From Jiangella aurantiaca (GTDB lineage Bacteria; Actinomycetota; Actinomycetes; Jiangellales; Jiangellaceae), in assembly GCF_004349105.1 (NCBI RefSeq), contig NZ_SMLB01000030.1, forward strand, positions 1-64,000: DNA of 64,000 nucleotides, written 5' to 3'. Positions within the stretch are counted from its first letter, which is position 1, and every line of letters begins with the position of its first letter. The position numbers and the translations under genes were made by a program. Positions 62,525-64,000 of the stretch are shown in pieces. The notes beneath the pieces are model-generated. The model had not been told where the DNA came from, did no database searches, and saw nothing but the letters and a program-made list of their open reading frames with translations.

Positions 62525-62664
62525 CGCCGTCCACTCCTCTCACCATGCGCCCGAGATCCATCGAGTACAGGCTCATTGTCCACTTTTGCTCTAGCGACAG
62601 ATCCGCCCAATTCGGTTACCATGTGGCCGATCGTTCCCGTCCGCTTGCTCGCTGTCGAAGTGGG
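62525..62664. promoter_or_regulatory. Divergent promoter region between minigene array and GGDEF gene
   Basis: 140 bp, clearly more AT-rich in 62570-62625 than the flanks. I cannot fix a -10/-35 pair with confidence on either strand; TACCAT at 62617-62622 is a possible -10 for the GGDEF gene. Shared control of both transcripts is plausible. Confidence 0.4.
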
Positions 62665-64000
62665 GTGCACGGCTTGATCCACCGACCGGCCCCCGTCAAG
62701 AGCTGGCCCCTGTGGAAGGTGCCGAAGCCGTTACTGACGCTGATCGTGCTGGTCATCACCGTTGCTGTCGGCGTCAGCACCGCCACCGCGTTCATGATGC
62801 CCATCCGGGGCGTCGACCTACTCCGCTTCGCCATCCTGGCCGCCTGCGCCTGGGCCGCCATCGAACTGACTCGGCACATCGAGCGCAAGCGCGAATTCAC
62901 CCGCAGTAGCGTCACGGCCTACATCGACACGAAAGCGGTGTGGAGCTTCGCCGCGGTCATCGTGCTGCCGCCGGTGTTCGCCTCGATCATGGTCGTGCTC
63001 ACATACGGACTGGCCTGGCTGCGGGTGCAGCCGCACAACCGGACCGGGCTCCTCTACCGCTGGGTGTTCTCCTGCGCGACCGTGCTGTGCGGAACCCATG
63101 CGGCGGTCGCCGTACTGGCGCTGGGCATGTCCGGCTACCCGGGCGCACCCGGCGACGCGTCGCTGGCCGGGCTGGCCGACCTCGGCGTCGTCACGCTGGC
63201 GGCCGTGCTGCGCTGGGGCATCAACACCGCGCTCGTCATGGTGGCCATCGCCCTGGCGAACCCGACGGTGCACGTACGCGACCTGTTCTCCAACTTCAGC
63301 GAGCAGCTGCTCGAGGCCGGCGCCATGGGGCTGGGACTGGTGGCCGCCGCGGTCGTCGTCGGCAACCCGTTCGTCCTGCCGGGCATCGTCATCGCGATGG
63401 TTGCGCTGCATCGCGGCCTGCTCGTCCACCAGTACCAGCGAGCGTCCCGGTTCGACGCCAAGACCGGGCTGGCGTCGGCGGGCTGGTGGCACGAGTTCGC
63501 CGAGCAGACGCTCGCGCACGCTCGCGACCACCAGCTGACGATGGGCCTGCTCATCATCGACATCGATCACTTCAAGAGGTTCAACGACACCTACGGCCAC
63601 ACCCATGGCGACCGCGTGCTGCGGGCGGTGGCGCAGGAGATCATCGCCGAGGTCCGCGACCAGGACGCCTGCGGCCGATGGGGCGGCGAGGAGTTCGCCG
63701 TCGTGCTGCCCGATGTCGGCGACTCCCGCAACCTGCGCAACGTCGCCGAGCGCATCCGGCGGCGCGTGCAGTCGGTCGTCGTCGAGCCGGCCGACCACGA
63801 CGGCTCTGCCACCAGCTCCGTCACCGTTTCGCTCGGCGGTGCGATCTACCCGTCCGCCGGCATCAGTGGCCTCGACGAGCTGTTGCTCTCGGCCGACACC
63901 GCGCTGTACGCGGCCAAGAACGCCGGGCGCAACACCGTCCGCCTCGGCGGGGTCGAGGCGCCGGCCGCCGAGCCCGAGCGGCGCTCGCTGCCGCAGCAGG
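62665..64000 (+). CDS. Membrane-bound diguanylate cyclase (GGDEF), cut by window edge
   Basis: 445 codons visible. Six or so membrane segments occupy residues 20-230 (LLTLIVLVITVAVGVSTATAFMM, FAAVIVLPPVFASIMVVLTYGLAWL and others). The GGDEF domain follows: MGLLIIDIDHFKRFNDTYGHTHGDRVLRAVAQ and CGRWGGEEFAVVLPDV with GGEEF at about residue 340. The product-inhibition I-site RDQD lies five residues upstream, so it should make c-di-GMP and be feedback-limited. No EAL before the cut. Start: GTG 62665 or the in-frame GTG 62623; neither has a strong ribosome site. Divergent from the heptapeptide array. Confidence 0.9.
   Translation, partial: MHGLIHRPAPVKSWPLWKVPKPLLTLIVLVITVAVGVSTATAFMMPIRGVDLLRFAILAACAWAAIELTRHIERKREFTRSSVTAYIDTKAVWSFAAVIVLPPVFASIMVVLTYGLAWLRVQPHNRTGLLYRWVFSCATVLCGTHAAVAVLALGMSGYPGAPGDASLAGLADLGVVTLAAVLRWGINTALVMVAIALANPTVHVRDLFSNFSEQLLEAGAMGLGLVAAAVVVGNPFVLPGIVIAMVALHRGLLVHQYQRASRFDAKTGLASAGWWHEFAEQTLAHARDHQLTMGLLIIDIDHFKRFNDTYGHTHGDRVLRAVAQEIIAEVRDQDACGRWGGEEFAVVLPDVGDSRNLRNVAERIRRRVQSVVVEPADHDGSATSSVTVSLGGAIYPSAGISGLDELLLSADTALYAAKNAGRNTVRLGGVEAPAAEPERRSLPQQ

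Larger units (their letters stand above)
62234..62571 (-). repeat. Tandem array of 66-67 bp units carrying identical heptapeptide minigenes
   Basis: Five copies of a 24-bp minigene separated by four 42-43 bp linkers; unit lengths read on the minus strand are 66, 67, 67, 67. Each linker ends in GGAGGAGG plus 7 bases before the next ATG. The minigenes differ by one silent change (TCC to TCG in the last), whereas linkers carry several substitutions and one indel. Upstream of the first unit the ribosome site is AGAGGAG. The array fills the gap between the MFS terminator and the divergent GGDEF gene. Confidence 0.9.

Noticed and set aside
62234-62528. CRISPR array or satellite-type repeat
   Set aside because: Units are contiguous, 66-67 bp, with no unique spacers. 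Conservation is concentrated in ribosome site plus minigene, and no cas genes are nearby.
60515-62677. 720-codon plus-strand open frame covering the exporter and repeats
   Set aside because: It runs out of frame through the MFS gene and through the tandem repeats, with Arg/Pro/Ala-rich composition and no domain; the MFS frame has real membrane segments.
62491-62682. 63-codon minus-strand frame across the array promoter
   Set aside because: It overlaps minigene 1 in another frame, has no ribosome site, and ends in the repeat linker; composition is not protein-like.

Overview
The window is high-GC, gene-dense DNA from an actinobacterium (Actinomycetota). The evidence is GTG/ATG starts with GGAGG-type ribosome sites, many 4-bp ATGA overlaps, an hspR-regulated dnaK operon with HAIR operators, DasR-type GntR regulators with a dre-like operator, a BldD homologue, an XRE/DUF397 pair and a homologue of mycobacterial Rv1355c. 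The BldD and XRE/DUF397 genes suggest a mycelial or developmentally complex lineage; I cannot fix the genus. I saw no rRNA, tRNA, CRISPR array, insertion sequence or prophage. Both ends cut genes: a UvrA-like gene on the left and a diguanylate cyclase on the right.

Layout. 1-3.8 kb: drug-efflux type ABC cassette plus UvrA-like protein, divergent from its probable TetR repressor. 3.9-7.4 kb: small hypothetical, SnoaL-like secreted protein, MocR regulator, secreted phospholipase D-like protein. 7.3-14.8 kb: sugar uptake and catabolism (alpha-galactosidase, sialate-lyase-like aldolase, ABC importer, dehydrogenase). 14.9-22.4 kb: a complete N-acetylglucosamine-type PTS divergon (EI, EIIC, EIIB, EIIA, SIS deaminase, HAD phosphatase) with two GntR regulators facing each other over a dre-like operator. 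22.5-38.8 kb: housekeeping and accessory genes, including two linked ABC exporters, a flavin reductase, TrmH methyltransferase, ECF sigma factor pair, pyrE, serine hydrolase, XRE/DUF397 module and siderophore-interacting protein. 38.9-47.3 kb: the heat-shock block (clpB, hspR, dnaJ, grpE, dnaK) with three HAIR operators. 47.4-54.2 kb: membrane acyltransferase, SGNH hydrolase, ferritin, MFS/LysR pair, hutI.

54.2-64 kb is the most unusual part. bldD lies beside a tightly coupled three-gene operon: an acyltransferase-like protein, a ThiF/nitroreductase fusion of the Rv1355c type, and a GAF-GGDEF-EAL protein. A long non-coding stretch with a row of strong hairpins follows, then an MFS exporter. 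Next comes a tandem array of five near-identical 66-67 bp units. On the minus strand each unit carries a ribosome site and a complete seven-codon gene for the same peptide, MRDNTWS. The array is divergent from a membrane GGDEF protein with an intact active site and I-site. c-di-GMP makers, a c-di-GMP-binding-type BldD, a possible small-molecule pathway and a repeated heptapeptide minigene thus lie within 10 kb. The minigene array is the best candidate for an undescribed system.
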